A stretch of DNA of 64,000 bases, from assembly GCF_004770105.1 (NCBI RefSeq), contig NZ_RQEY01000012.1:124001-188000 (forward strand). Direction: 5' to 3'. Position numbers and translations under genes: made by a program. This DNA comes from Leptospira andrefontaineae (GTDB taxonomy: Bacteria > Spirochaetota > Leptospiria > Leptospirales > Leptospiraceae). Positions 55,800 to 64,000 of this stretch are shown here, one piece after another. The notes beneath the pieces are model-generated. The model was not told the origin of the DNA. It did no database searches and worked only from the letters and a program-made list of their open reading frames with translations. Each line of letters starts with the position of its first letter. The stretch's first letter is position 1.

Positions 55800-56198
55800 T
55801 TATTTTTGGCCTTGGACAGCAAGTTCAAGGGAAGAAGCTCCACTTCTACTTAACAAATCCAATACTTTTACGATATCTTCGTAGTTTGCCGTTTTATCTG
55901 CGAAAAATCTGACTTCTTTTTCTTTTACAAGCCCTTGTTTTAATTTTTCTTCCAGGCCTGCTTTTTGGACTTTTTGATCTCCTATTCTATAGGAACCGTC
56001 CGGCAAAAGTGCAAATTCCACCCTCTCACCTTTTGGATCTTCTCCTTGACCTACTTTAGGAAGTTCTAATGGAATGGACCGGATCTCTTTTCGGAAGCTG
56101 ACCGCCAACATTACGAAGACTAGAAGTATAAAGACTACGTCTATAAAACTTGTCAGGTCTATTCCCTGATCTTCTTCCTTTAAAATCGACTTTCTCAT
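55800..56198 (-). CDS. ExbD/TolR-type protein
   Basis: A 132-residue inner-membrane protein with one helix (IDLTSFIDVVFILLVFVMLAVSF) whose Asp is the proton-channel residue. It forms an energising complex with the MotA/TolQ/ExbB protein transcribed just upstream. No TonB is encoded next to the pair, so its target is unknown. Confidence 0.88.
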   Translation of the reverse strand: MRKSILKEEDQGIDLTSFIDVVFILLVFVMLAVSFRKEIRSIPLELPKVGQGEDPKGERVEFALLPDGSYRIGDQKVQKAGLEEKLKQGLVKEKEVRFFADKTANYEDIVKVLDLLSRSGASSLELAVQGQK

Positions 56199-56204
56199 TT
56201 GTAT

Positions 56205-56681
56205 TTATCTAGGAGGGATTTTTAACCAGGACAATGCTTCTCTTTCCAGATCTAATAATCTATGTTTTAGGAATTGGAATCCGAATAAGGAAGGGATTGC
56301 CACAAACAAACCTAGAATTGTTGTTACGAGTGCAAGTTTGATCCCGCCTGCAAATGCATCTAAACTAACGGTTCCTGCTGCTTGTAAAGAAGAGAATGCT
56401 TCGGAGATCCCAAGCACGGTTCCTAAAAGTCCGAGCATTGTCGAAATTCCTGCGAGATGTTTCATCCAGGAAAGTTTGGTTTCAATGGGAAATAATACTT
56501 CTGAAAGTTTTTCCTCCCAGATCGAAGAATTGTTTTCGGTTAAGAAGGTTTGTTTTAAGGATTCTTTTCTTTTTGGAAGAATGCTCCATACATGGATAAA
56601 GGTTCCGAGATTCCAAACGGAAAGAAGGATGATCAGGCCGGAAACCCAATCCAATCCTTGTAGAAAGCCTAGGTCTTTCAT
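56205..56681 (-). CDS. MotA/TolQ/ExbB-type proton channel protein
   Basis: A 158-residue protein with three membrane segments. KHLAGISTMLGLLGTVLGISEAFSSL and the ...LALVTTILGLFVAIPSLFGFQFL segment are the TolQ/ExbB signature. It is shorter than usual (about 210-230 residues) owing to a reduced cytoplasmic loop. It lies 6 bases before ExbD. Confidence 0.88.
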   Translation of the reverse strand: MKDLGFLQGLDWVSGLIILLSVWNLGTFIHVWSILPKRKESLKQTFLTENNSSIWEEKLSEVLFPIETKLSWMKHLAGISTMLGLLGTVLGISEAFSSLQAAGTVSLDAFAGGIKLALVTTILGLFVAIPSLFGFQFLKHRLLDLEREALSWLKIPPR

Positions 56682-56777
56682 CGTTTCTCCAAAATACGGG
56701 AACTTCTACTTTCTGTCACCCGAACAAAAATCCAAATCCCTCTTGCGCCCTAGAGATTCGCCAAAATCCTAAGGGAA

Positions 56778-57524
56778 ATGGCCTCTTTTCAAATGCCTTC
56801 TTCAGATACGAAGGCGGATTTCGTTCGAGTAAATTTCAACAGGATCGCTTCCAAGTACGATCGTTTCAACGATTGTAGTAGCTTCTTCTTACATAGATCT
56901 TGGAAGAATAGACTAGTAGAAGAGATTGAAACTGAAACCAAGGGGCCAATCCGAGTTTTAGATCTATGCTGCGGGACTGGAGATATCTCCGTTCGTCTGG
57001 AACGGTCCCAGAGAGTGGAATCCTTACTGAGTCTGGACTTCTCCGAAAACATGTTAGAAGTCGCAAAGACAAGGTTAGAAAAACCGATCAACCAAGGCAG
57101 AGTAAAAATAGAATGGGGAGATGCCACCAATCTTTCTCAAATCAAAACTGAAAGCCTAGATGCGGTCAGCATTGGATTCGGTTTAAGAAATGTGAACGAT
57201 CTAGATAGGGCGTTATCAGAAATTTATAGAGTCCTCAAACCTGGTGGTGTATTCGCGAATCTTGACGTAGGAAAGGTTAAAAATCCTTTTATAAAAGCAT
57301 TCGCTGATTTTTATTTTTTCAGGATCGTTCCTCTTTTCGGTTATATACTCTGGGGAGGCAAAAACGAAATGTTCGATTACCTACCGGTTTCTTCTCTTTA
57401 CTATCCGGGCCAAGAAGGTTTAAAATCCAAATTAGAACAAACAGGCTTTGAGAAAGTCAGATATACCAATTTCGTATTCGGGAATAGTGTTCTTCATATA
57501 GGAAAAAAACCTAATAGACCGTAG
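56778..57524 (+). CDS. ubiE: Demethylmenaquinone/ubiquinone methyltransferase
   Basis: A 248-residue SAM-dependent methyltransferase. NFNRIASKYDRFNDCSSFFLHRSWK is the UbiE N-terminus, VLDLCCGTGDISVRL is the SAM-binding motif I, and SIGFGLRNVNDLDRAL with YYLPVSSLYYPG-like end segments match MenG/UbiE. Leptospires use menaquinone, so menG is the likely role. Divergent from the ExbB gene. Confidence 0.95.
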   Translation: MASFQMPSSDTKADFVRVNFNRIASKYDRFNDCSSFFLHRSWKNRLVEEIETETKGPIRVLDLCCGTGDISVRLERSQRVESLLSLDFSENMLEVAKTRLEKPINQGRVKIEWGDATNLSQIKTESLDAVSIGFGLRNVNDLDRALSEIYRVLKPGGVFANLDVGKVKNPFIKAFADFYFFRIVPLFGYILWGGKNEMFDYLPVSSLYYPGQEGLKSKLEQTGFEKVRYTNFVFGNSVLHIGKKPNRP

Positions 57525-57582
57525 TACCAAACCTTTTCCCCCCGTCTCCTAAGGTAAAGAGATTAGAGTGGGGTTACCCTTC

Positions 57583-59544
57583 ATGAAAAAGTTCCTAGCC
57601 TTGGCAATAATTGCCGGGTTCGTTTATAACTGTGGCCATAAGAAAAACGGCCTATTACTACCGTTTTTTTTCCTAGGTAGCCAGCACACTGCAACCGGAG
57701 GAGTTCCGGGAAACAGCGGTAGCCCCGGAGTAGTATTTGTTCCAGGAGATGGTTCCGGAAATCCAGTAACCCCTCCTGCAGATAATACAAATAATAGCGG
57801 TGGTTCCACTACTACCCCATCTGATTCTAATTCGAATCCATCAGATTCTTCTAATACATCCGGATCTTCTTCCGGAAGTGCAGGAAGTTCTAATGATTCC
57901 AATTCAGGAAATTCCGGGTCTAGTTCTTCTCCTTCCGATACTGCAAATAATAACAGTGGCTCTTCTAATGGAAGTAGCAATTCCGGATCTTCCGATTCAG
58001 GTTCAAGTTCTTCTTCTAACTCAGGAGATAATACTTCTTCCAATTCGGGATCTTCTTCTGATTCCGGAAACAATACCGCGTCCAGTGGTAATTCCAATTC
58101 TAATAATTCTTCTAGCGGTTCTTCAAGTTCCTCTGGGGATTCAACTGCATCCAACGGGTCCTCTAATAGTGGAAACTCGGGATCTTCTTCTAATAACACA
58201 AGTACTGATTCCAATTCAGGAAGTGGTTCCAATAGTGGATCTGGAGATTCTTCCGGAACTCCTACAGTGGTTGTAGTTGTGGTAGAAGATCCGAAAGGAG
58301 AACCTACTTTTAACTATAATACTACGATCAATATTCCGTTAAACCTTACCGTATTGGATAAGAAATCCAATGTGGTTTCTGGAGCTACTGTTCTAGTATA
58401 TGATGAGAATAATAACATACTATTCCAAGGTGTTTCCGATTCTTCCGGTAAAGTAACTGGAACATTAACCGTTCCAACTTCCGTGGGAAATATCACTATC
58501 GATATCTCGATCGGTGGAGAATCTATTACTCAATATATCAGCTTAGATTCAGTTCTTGGTATTAACAGAACAATCCGATATGAGATCAATCTTCCAAGCA
58601 CTCAAATTGTAGATACCGATGGAGACGGAGTTCCTGACGATACCGACATTTATCCGAACGATGCTACTCGTTCTACAGAGGTCTCTTACCCTGCTGAGGG
58701 AGTATTCACTGTAGCTTACGAAGATCTTTATCCTTCTGCCGGTGATGCAGATTTAAACGATTATGTAATCCAATTCAAAAATAAAGAGGATCTAAACTCA
58801 GCTGGAAAGATCGTAAGACTGAAAGGAACCTACCAACACGTAGCAAAGGGTGCCGGTTACAGACACCAATTGTTTATCAAATTACCTGTGGATGTAGGCG
58901 CTTCAGTAACTTATAAACTGACACAAGCAGATGGAAAAGTAGAAGTTGCAACGAACACTGTAAATGTAACTGCTGCGAATCTAAAATCAGGTTACCAAAT
59001 CTTCGATGATTCCAACAAAACGATTCGAGGACAGAATGTTCACCCTGGTGATGTATTCAAGGCTGGATTTATTGCAACGGTAGAGATCGTATTCAACGCT
59101 CCTGTAGAAAGAGCTAAACTGGGATCCTTCCCTTACGATCTATATGCATATGTGATCAACACAAAACAAGAGATCCATTTCCCTGGATTGTATAAGAATA
59201 ATAATGGAACAGATAAGTATCTGGACAGCACTGGATTCCCTTGGGCGATCTTAGTTCCGGGAGCTTGGAAGTATCCGTATGAGAAATACGATATCAGAAA
59301 AGCTTCTGAGTCCGGATATTCAGAATTCAATCTCTGGGTGTCTTCCGGTGGAAAAGAATACAAAACTTGGTACTATGATGTGACAAATGAGTCCAAGGTG
59401 TTCCCTGTTCCAACCGATAGTAACCTACTCGGTTACCTATTTCTCTCCGTGAAAAAATTTGCGATCTTCTATGCGATGGGATTAGTCATCGCAGGTGGAA
59501 TTGCAGTTTATTTCTTGAGAAAAAAACAAAGTTTAGTCGTGTAG
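57583..59544 (+). CDS. LruC-domain lipoprotein with Ser/Asn/Gly-rich region and C-terminal membrane helix
   Basis: A 653-residue protein started at ATG 57583. The signal peptide MKKFLALAIIAGFVYNC has a spirochaetal lipobox. Residues about 60-225 are an extreme Ser/Asn/Gly low-complexity stretch. A carboxypeptidase-regulatory-like segment (about 250-320) and a DTDGDGVPDDTD calcium loop follow, then the LruC domain (YPAEGVFTVAYEDLYPSAGDADLNDYV to about residue 600). The end is LLGYLFLSVKKFAIFYAMGL... with a membrane helix and RKK tail, unusual for a lipoprotein. LruC-type proteins are surface-exposed antigens in Leptospira. A strong terminator follows. Confidence 0.85.
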   Translation: MKKFLALAIIAGFVYNCGHKKNGLLLPFFFLGSQHTATGGVPGNSGSPGVVFVPGDGSGNPVTPPADNTNNSGGSTTTPSDSNSNPSDSSNTSGSSSGSAGSSNDSNSGNSGSSSSPSDTANNNSGSSNGSSNSGSSDSGSSSSSNSGDNTSSNSGSSSDSGNNTASSGNSNSNNSSSGSSSSSGDSTASNGSSNSGNSGSSSNNTSTDSNSGSGSNSGSGDSSGTPTVVVVVVEDPKGEPTFNYNTTINIPLNLTVLDKKSNVVSGATVLVYDENNNILFQGVSDSSGKVTGTLTVPTSVGNITIDISIGGESITQYISLDSVLGINRTIRYEINLPSTQIVDTDGDGVPDDTDIYPNDATRSTEVSYPAEGVFTVAYEDLYPSAGDADLNDYVIQFKNKEDLNSAGKIVRLKGTYQHVAKGAGYRHQLFIKLPVDVGASVTYKLTQADGKVEVATNTVNVTAANLKSGYQIFDDSNKTIRGQNVHPGDVFKAGFIATVEIVFNAPVERAKLGSFPYDLYAYVINTKQEIHFPGLYKNNNGTDKYLDSTGFPWAILVPGAWKYPYEKYDIRKASESGYSEFNLWVSSGGKEYKTWYYDVTNESKVFPVPTDSNLLGYLFLSVKKFAIFYAMGLVIAGGIAVYFLRKKQSLVV

Positions 59545-59582
59545 AACACAAAACCCCGCTTAACAAATATTGCGGATTGAAA

Positions 59583-59620
59583 GGCGTCGCTTAAAATTGT
59601 CGAGCGACGCCTTTTTTATT
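59583..59620 (+). terminator. Strong rho-independent terminator after the LruC gene
   Basis: GGCGTCGCT and AGCGACGCC form a perfect 9-bp stem around an 11-base loop, followed by TTTTTTATT. The next gene starts only 8 bases after it. Confidence 0.85.
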
Positions 59621-59627
59621 AAAGCGA

Positions 59628-60980
59628 ATGGAAAACTGGATCAATTTAGGCAAACCAATCTCTGCGATTATCGCCGCCTGGTTTTATTGGGACTTTTACC
59701 GTAAGACCTACTACTCCGGACAAGGAAGTACATTCACAACATTTGCGTTCTTTTATGGAATGATCGCAACTGGGATCGCTCTTGCTTGGGAAGTAGGAGT
59801 ATTCGATCTATTCGAAAATTACACAACATTCTCCAAGGCAATGCTTATAGGAGCCATTCCGGAAGAAACCTCCAAGGCAATCCTAATCTTTATATTCTTA
59901 AAACAGGTAAAAAATTCGACAAACCTTGCGGATGGATTGTATTTCGGTCTAACCTTGGGCGCTTCTTTCGGTTGTATAGAGAACGTATTTTATTCTTTCA
60001 AATTGGATTTTTGGCAAGGTTTGCTTCGATCCGGAACTTCTTTACCTTTGCATACCTTCTCAGGAGGTATATTAGGATTTTTTATTTTAAAATTCCTGCA
60101 ATCTAGAAAGGGGAATCTTTCCGGATTAGATCTGATCTCTGCATTCTCCTTTTTAGTGATTTTACACGGATTTTATAATTTCTTACTGATACAGGGAGGA
60201 CTGGGTACAGTTTATATCCCTCTAATACTAGGACTTTCTTTTTTAACTTTAGAATTACTCGTGGTTCAAGCAGAAGTAACTCTTCCATTCGAGTTACTAC
60301 AGGCAGAAGATCTGTATGTGGATGATTATTCTATGATCCGCAAATTTTCCAGATACGATTCCTGGTTAAGGGCAGCCCAATCCAAAGAAAGTATAAAAGA
60401 AATTCCTTTATTAAGAGATCTTTCCACGATTCGATCGTTTATCTCGGTTTTACTTTTTGGGGTTCCTATCTTCTGTCTGAACTTTTATCTATTCGTTCCG
60501 GAATGGATACCGTACTATTTAGCAAATATTAGCTCATTAGAATTTATCACATTATTCATGGAATATCCCGCTTGGCTTGGATTTTTATTCCTACTTAGAG
60601 GTATGATTAACCCTTCTTTCTTCCGAGAAAGAATTTTAAAGATCCCATTATTCCTTTCTGTGAACCTAGGCCCACAAGGGGATGAAGAGCCTAGCCTTGC
60701 CTATTCACTTTCCAGAAAAGGTTTTTACTCTCCTGTGATCCGAGAGCCAGAACTAAATAAAGAAACAACAGTTTCCTTTTATATTGCGGGAAAAAATTTC
60801 GAGAAGATTCCCGTAATCCCGGTTTGGAAAAATTTTAGACCGGAAGATCCAAATCATGAAAGCGGTGCGCTGTATAGATTCCCCAAGATCCCATGGGGAC
60901 TTCTAGCCTGGAGATGGTTTATCAGGGTAAAACAACAATATCGAAATACATTAGATGCGTTTTCCGGGATAAAAACTTAA
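59628..60980 (+). CDS. PrsW-family intramembrane protease
   Basis: A 450-residue polytopic protein. Conserved acidic and His residues of PrsW-type glutamic proteases appear as AIPEETSKA, FGCIENVFY, LPLHTFSGGILG and ILHGFYNFLL in residues about 80-200. A long C-terminal extension (about 220 residues), with two further helices and a soluble part, is beyond the usual PrsW. It follows the LruC gene and lies across a terminator; its 3' end overlaps the convergent HAD gene by 30 bases. Confidence 0.85.
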   Translation: MENWINLGKPISAIIAAWFYWDFYRKTYYSGQGSTFTTFAFFYGMIATGIALAWEVGVFDLFENYTTFSKAMLIGAIPEETSKAILIFIFLKQVKNSTNLADGLYFGLTLGASFGCIENVFYSFKLDFWQGLLRSGTSLPLHTFSGGILGFFILKFLQSRKGNLSGLDLISAFSFLVILHGFYNFLLIQGGLGTVYIPLILGLSFLTLELLVVQAEVTLPFELLQAEDLYVDDYSMIRKFSRYDSWLRAAQSKESIKEIPLLRDLSTIRSFISVLLFGVPIFCLNFYLFVPEWIPYYLANISSLEFITLFMEYPAWLGFLFLLRGMINPSFFRERILKIPLFLSVNLGPQGDEEPSLAYSLSRKGFYSPVIREPELNKETTVSFYIAGKNFEKIPVIPVWKNFRPEDPNHESGALYRFPKIPWGLLAWRWFIRVKQQYRNTLDAFSGIKT

Positions 60981-61637
60981 AACTGCAGAAAGGACAGAAA
61001 GATAATCCGAATAATCCCGAAATACATGTTGAATTTTCTGCTCCTTCCATTTCGAAAGAAGTTCGTGATCTTCCGTAATACCTATAAAGTCGAGACCTAA
61101 GTTTCGAGCAGTCTTGGAGTCCCATATTCCGTCACCGAAACAAATTGTTTTGGAAAATTGTTTAGAATATTTCTTATTAGATTCTTCTATCGCAAACTGA
61201 ACAATGGATTCCCTCTCATAAAAGGAAGAGGCAGTTGCAAGAGGAGCATCTAACGGGAGATCACAATCTTTTAATTTTAAGAATGCAGGTCCGTAAAAAG
61301 ATCCGGTTGCATAAGCAAAAGGGATCCCTTCCGATCTTAGTTTTTCTAAAAAAACTCTCGCTCCTGAAATTTCCGAAATTCTGTTTTGAAATTTCTCTTT
61401 TATATTTCGGGCTAACTCTTCTTCGAATTTTTTAGAGATCTCTTCGGTCCAATCGTCTCTGAAAGAAGTATAAATCTCTTTGAATATATTCGAATCCGTA
61501 TGATGTTTATATTCTTTCACTTCCGGACTTAAGCCCGGAAGTCCGAAAGAAATCAGAACTTCATGAAAAGACTTTCTGTGTAGGGTGACAGTGTCGGTTA
61601 AGGTTCCATCTATATCAAATACAACCAAGACCGACAT
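60951..61637 (-). CDS. HAD-superfamily hydrolase
   Basis: A 228-residue phosphatase. Motif I is VVFDIDGTLTDT, motif II TGSFYG-like with the preceding ATG, motif III Lys region KKYSKQFSKTI and motif IV FGDGIWDSKTARNLG. It belongs to the beta-phosphoglucomutase/PGP-like group with a helical cap. Substrate unknown. Confidence 0.9.
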   Translation of the reverse strand: MSVLVVFDIDGTLTDTVTLHRKSFHEVLISFGLPGLSPEVKEYKHHTDSNIFKEIYTSFRDDWTEEISKKFEEELARNIKEKFQNRISEISGARVFLEKLRSEGIPFAYATGSFYGPAFLKLKDCDLPLDAPLATASSFYERESIVQFAIEESNKKYSKQFSKTICFGDGIWDSKTARNLGLDFIGITEDHELLSKWKEQKIQHVFRDYSDYLSVLSAVLSFYPGKRI

Positions 61638-61646
61638 TCTATAATT

Positions 61647-63698
61647 CTAACGAATCCGATTCAGACCGTCAAAATCATCTGTTCCGATATAGAACTCGGA
61701 CGGCCCTGCTTGGTACCAAGAAATCCTCATCACCTTCGCTGTTAATGTTTTGGCTCCCGCAGGAACTCCTAACCCTACTTGGTTCACTGTAGTAGTCAAA
61801 GGTGTACTTCTGGATTGTAATTCCACGCCATTCTGATCGGAAAAGATCCAACGGATATAAACCGGCTTTCCAGCCTTAGGAGCTTCTTCCAAGGCGATAC
61901 GTAAGCTGATATTTCCTTTATCACCCAGGTTCCAAGAAGTTCCGGAACGGAAGATATGATATCTTCCTCCGGCCTTCTCTTGGAATTTTGCCTTTGCGGA
62001 AAGTTGATAAGTTTTTCTTTCTTCGTATCTGAATTCTGGCCCTTGCAATTGAGAAGATTGCCGGATGAACGCTTTTGCCGTTAATCCTAAACCGAATAAC
62101 AAACAAACCAGATTGAATGCAGGAATCATCCACCATTTAGGCAGAGTCCGGGTAGAAGGTCCGGAAGCGCTTAAAAGCCATATTAAAAGAAAACCTAATA
62201 TACCTGCGCCACTTGTCCAAGGCTCATAGAAAGTAACGGGAAAGAATAGAAGAGGTAAAAACCAATAAGAAGTTCTGGTAAAAGATTCTAAACCCACCCA
62301 GACAAAGAACAAAAGGAAGAATAAGATCCCACCTTCTGAAAGTAAGAACACCCAAGAAGTTAATGCAAAGTCTTGAGTCCCATTCTGAGGATAAGCACCT
62401 CTTGGTCCGGACTCGATCCAATGCAGCGCAAACCCACCAAATCCCTGCCCAAATACTGGAGCTTCTTTGAACCAATTCCAGGCGGATAATGTCTGGACCC
62501 AGCCATCCTTCCAGAAAATTTCCAACATTTTGGAAAGTGTTTTGCCTTTCGTCCATGCGTTAGACGCATCTTCTCTGATCAATTGCCAAGGAGTGAAGGC
62601 CCAGTCCATTCCACCTACAAAATAGACTCCTACTAATACGGATATAGTCCCAAGCACAACGAATGGAATAAAAGAATATTTCCAGATCGGATTTCTGAAT
62701 CCCCGTTGGTAACTAAGTCCAATCACTAAAGCAGTTTGGAAAATAATCAGAAGCCAATAACCGGAGCTTTGGTATTTCCCTGCAAGTCCAAGTGCAATAA
62801 ACACAGCAATGCTTAATAGAACTCTAGAAGAGATCCTCCAGTTTCTGCTATGGATCTGGTAAAAGAAAAACCCGAATAAGATCGGCATTCCTATTCCAAA
62901 AGAAGAAGCGTCCGGAAAGAATGCAGAGACTCCGAATGTTTCCGCATTTCCCGCGGTAAATGGAAAATCAGTAGAAGGAGCAAGTCCTTGCATAGCACCC
63001 AAAATTAAATTCGCAGTGAAACCTGCAGTGATCCCCGTTCTCCAATGTTTTCCAGGAGCATCAGTATCATGAGAACTTGTTTCTTCTGCGAAGAAATATA
63101 AGAATGCGGATAACCAAGAACCTATACTATCTAAGCTCAATGCAAACGCATACTTAGAAGAAATCCCGGAAGAATATTCGGTATCCTGCAAGATCCAGGA
63201 TGTCAAAGGATCCGTTCCGAAATAAGCAAGTAGTCTATCTAAAAGCAAAAATACCGCTAAGATCAGAAATGCTGTCCTAGGATTTTTAGTGAACTCAAGA
63301 GAATTCTTATAAGGACGGTTTATATAAAAATATCTTAATACAGGATCGTCATCATTTGCAGGATGCCCGTAAAACGTGGAGATATATTGTCTTAGGAAAA
63401 TCCCAAAAATCGCCCCGGCAAATAGAGCGGATAAATATAAATACCCACCTTCCCCATAGAGCAATAATCCAGGAGAAAGTAACGCGAATGCTGCAGTGAA
63501 CATTCTGCCTGACTTTCTATGATGAAGATTGGGAAGTAATCCAGCAAGGAATTGGATCCATACAATTCCAAGGTTCCCATCCGGATCTCTTACTACAAGT
63601 GTCCAACGCAGCAACAGGTAGGACAAGATCACTGTTAAGATCAGTGTAAGAAAGGTAGGAGTTTTAAGAGGCCTCAATCGGGCGAAAAGATTTGGCAC
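61647..63698 (-). CDS. O-antigen ligase/polymerase-like membrane protein
   Basis: A 683-residue polytopic protein with about 12 helices. The large periplasmic loop VFGQGFGGFALHWIESGPRGAYPQNGTQDFALTSW is similar to Wzy_C/WaaL O-antigen ligases (conserved G-x-G and H near the loop). A soluble beta-rich C-terminal domain (about 130 residues) follows the last helix. Likely acts on lipopolysaccharide or other surface glycan; ligase versus polymerase cannot be separated. Confidence 0.75.
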   Translation of the reverse strand: MPNLFARLRPLKTPTFLTLILTVILSYLLLRWTLVVRDPDGNLGIVWIQFLAGLLPNLHHRKSGRMFTAAFALLSPGLLLYGEGGYLYLSALFAGAIFGIFLRQYISTFYGHPANDDDPVLRYFYINRPYKNSLEFTKNPRTAFLILAVFLLLDRLLAYFGTDPLTSWILQDTEYSSGISSKYAFALSLDSIGSWLSAFLYFFAEETSSHDTDAPGKHWRTGITAGFTANLILGAMQGLAPSTDFPFTAGNAETFGVSAFFPDASSFGIGMPILFGFFFYQIHSRNWRISSRVLLSIAVFIALGLAGKYQSSGYWLLIIFQTALVIGLSYQRGFRNPIWKYSFIPFVVLGTISVLVGVYFVGGMDWAFTPWQLIREDASNAWTKGKTLSKMLEIFWKDGWVQTLSAWNWFKEAPVFGQGFGGFALHWIESGPRGAYPQNGTQDFALTSWVFLLSEGGILFFLLFFVWVGLESFTRTSYWFLPLLFFPVTFYEPWTSGAGILGFLLIWLLSASGPSTRTLPKWWMIPAFNLVCLLFGLGLTAKAFIRQSSQLQGPEFRYEERKTYQLSAKAKFQEKAGGRYHIFRSGTSWNLGDKGNISLRIALEEAPKAGKPVYIRWIFSDQNGVELQSRSTPLTTTVNQVGLGVPAGAKTLTAKVMRISWYQAGPSEFYIGTDDFDGLNRIR

Positions 63699-63768
63699 GA
63701 ATTGGAAATGCTCGCCGAAAACGAGTAGATTTCAATCCAAAAAAATAGGTCGAATGAAGCGCGGGGAA

Positions 63769-64000
63769 TTAATCGTCCAGAGAATCTGGATCGGATGGAA
63801 TTTTATAGGTCCCAGTCAATGTAGCCGAAAGTGGACCTTTTTTGCCGGAGGCCTTGTGTTTAGATACAGCCTCGGCGTATTCTACAGTGTAACGAGTCCA
63901 AGGAATTGCCTTTAGTCTGGCTAAAGGAATTTTTTTGCCAGTTCCTTCGCAAATGCCATAGGAACCGTCCTCAATTTTCTCGAGAGCCACGTCGATTTCT
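63769..64000 (-). CDS. DksA/TraR-family protein, cut by the window edge
   Basis: The visible part shows the zinc-finger region of a DksA/TraR family protein: DVALEKIEDGSYGICEGTGKKIPLARLKAIPW. The frame stays open to base 64000, so the N-terminal coiled coil lies outside the window. Only one Cys of the usual four is present; the second knuckle reads RYTVEYAEA. The tail is GTYKIPSDPDSLDD. It probably binds the RNA polymerase secondary channel without zinc; see findings. Confidence 0.8.
   Translation of the reverse strand, partial: EIDVALEKIEDGSYGICEGTGKKIPLARLKAIPWTRYTVEYAEAVSKHKASGKKGPLSATLTGTYKIPSDPDSLDD

Noticed and set aside
57624..58232. A 202-residue Glu/Leu/Pro-rich frame on the minus strand
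   Set aside because: It is the antisense reading of the Ser/Asn/Gly-rich tract of the LruC lipoprotein; composition is an artefact of repeated codons.

Overview
The window looks like a chromosomal segment of a Leptospira-type spirochaete. The evidence is moderate AT-richness, Leptospira-style lipoproteins (one with an LruC domain), several SGNH-like proteins paired with MBOAT acyltransferases, a HAMP/class III cyclase, and abundant glycan genes. The genus is inferred from gene content, not from a marker gene.

Positions 1-11386 form an AT-rich accessory block. It holds a coupled pair (unknown protein plus HEPN-type protein), an AAA ATPase of the Walker-A/DUF3696 type with a downstream partner, a four-gene minus-strand cassette (RecA-like protein without a recognisable P-loop, an 85-residue protein, a divergent B-family DNA polymerase, an SRAP/HMCES protein), an Apea-like HEPN protein with a palindrome over its promoter, and a run of five small proteins, three of them paralogues. 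An IS481-type element (about 11387-12690) closes the block.

Positions 12796-21627 carry recC-recB-recD in one overlapping operon. Next come a membrane-bound cyclase, a STAS plus zinc-ribbon protein, a CapD/WbpM-type sugar dehydratase, an SspB-like adaptor, an NCS2-type permease, htpX, apt, and a tandem Deg-type protease / pseudoprotease pair (30720-33719).

Positions 34000-45711 are mixed housekeeping: a DUF4269 protein, a small RRM protein, a Fur-family regulator co-transcribed with two envelope genes, an LRR lipoprotein, an M30-like metalloprotease, YbaB/EbfC, a Lon-domain protease without a clear P-loop, and queA. Two intergenic repeat-like elements lie here.

Positions 45796-55466 are an envelope/glycan operon: GT87-type and GT4 glycosyltransferases, two membrane proteins, then two successive MBOAT + SGNH pairs. 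MazG-like, ExbB/ExbD-like, UbiE/MenG, a low-complexity LruC-domain lipoprotein, a PrsW-type intramembrane protease, a HAD phosphatase, an O-antigen-ligase-like protein and a DksA/TraR-type protein cut by the window edge complete it.

The strongest candidates for under-described biology are the PolB/RecA-like/SRAP cassette (3961-7699), the ATPase-partner pair (993-3930) and the family of small paralogues at 9780-11202. All functions are read from motifs; no searches were run.
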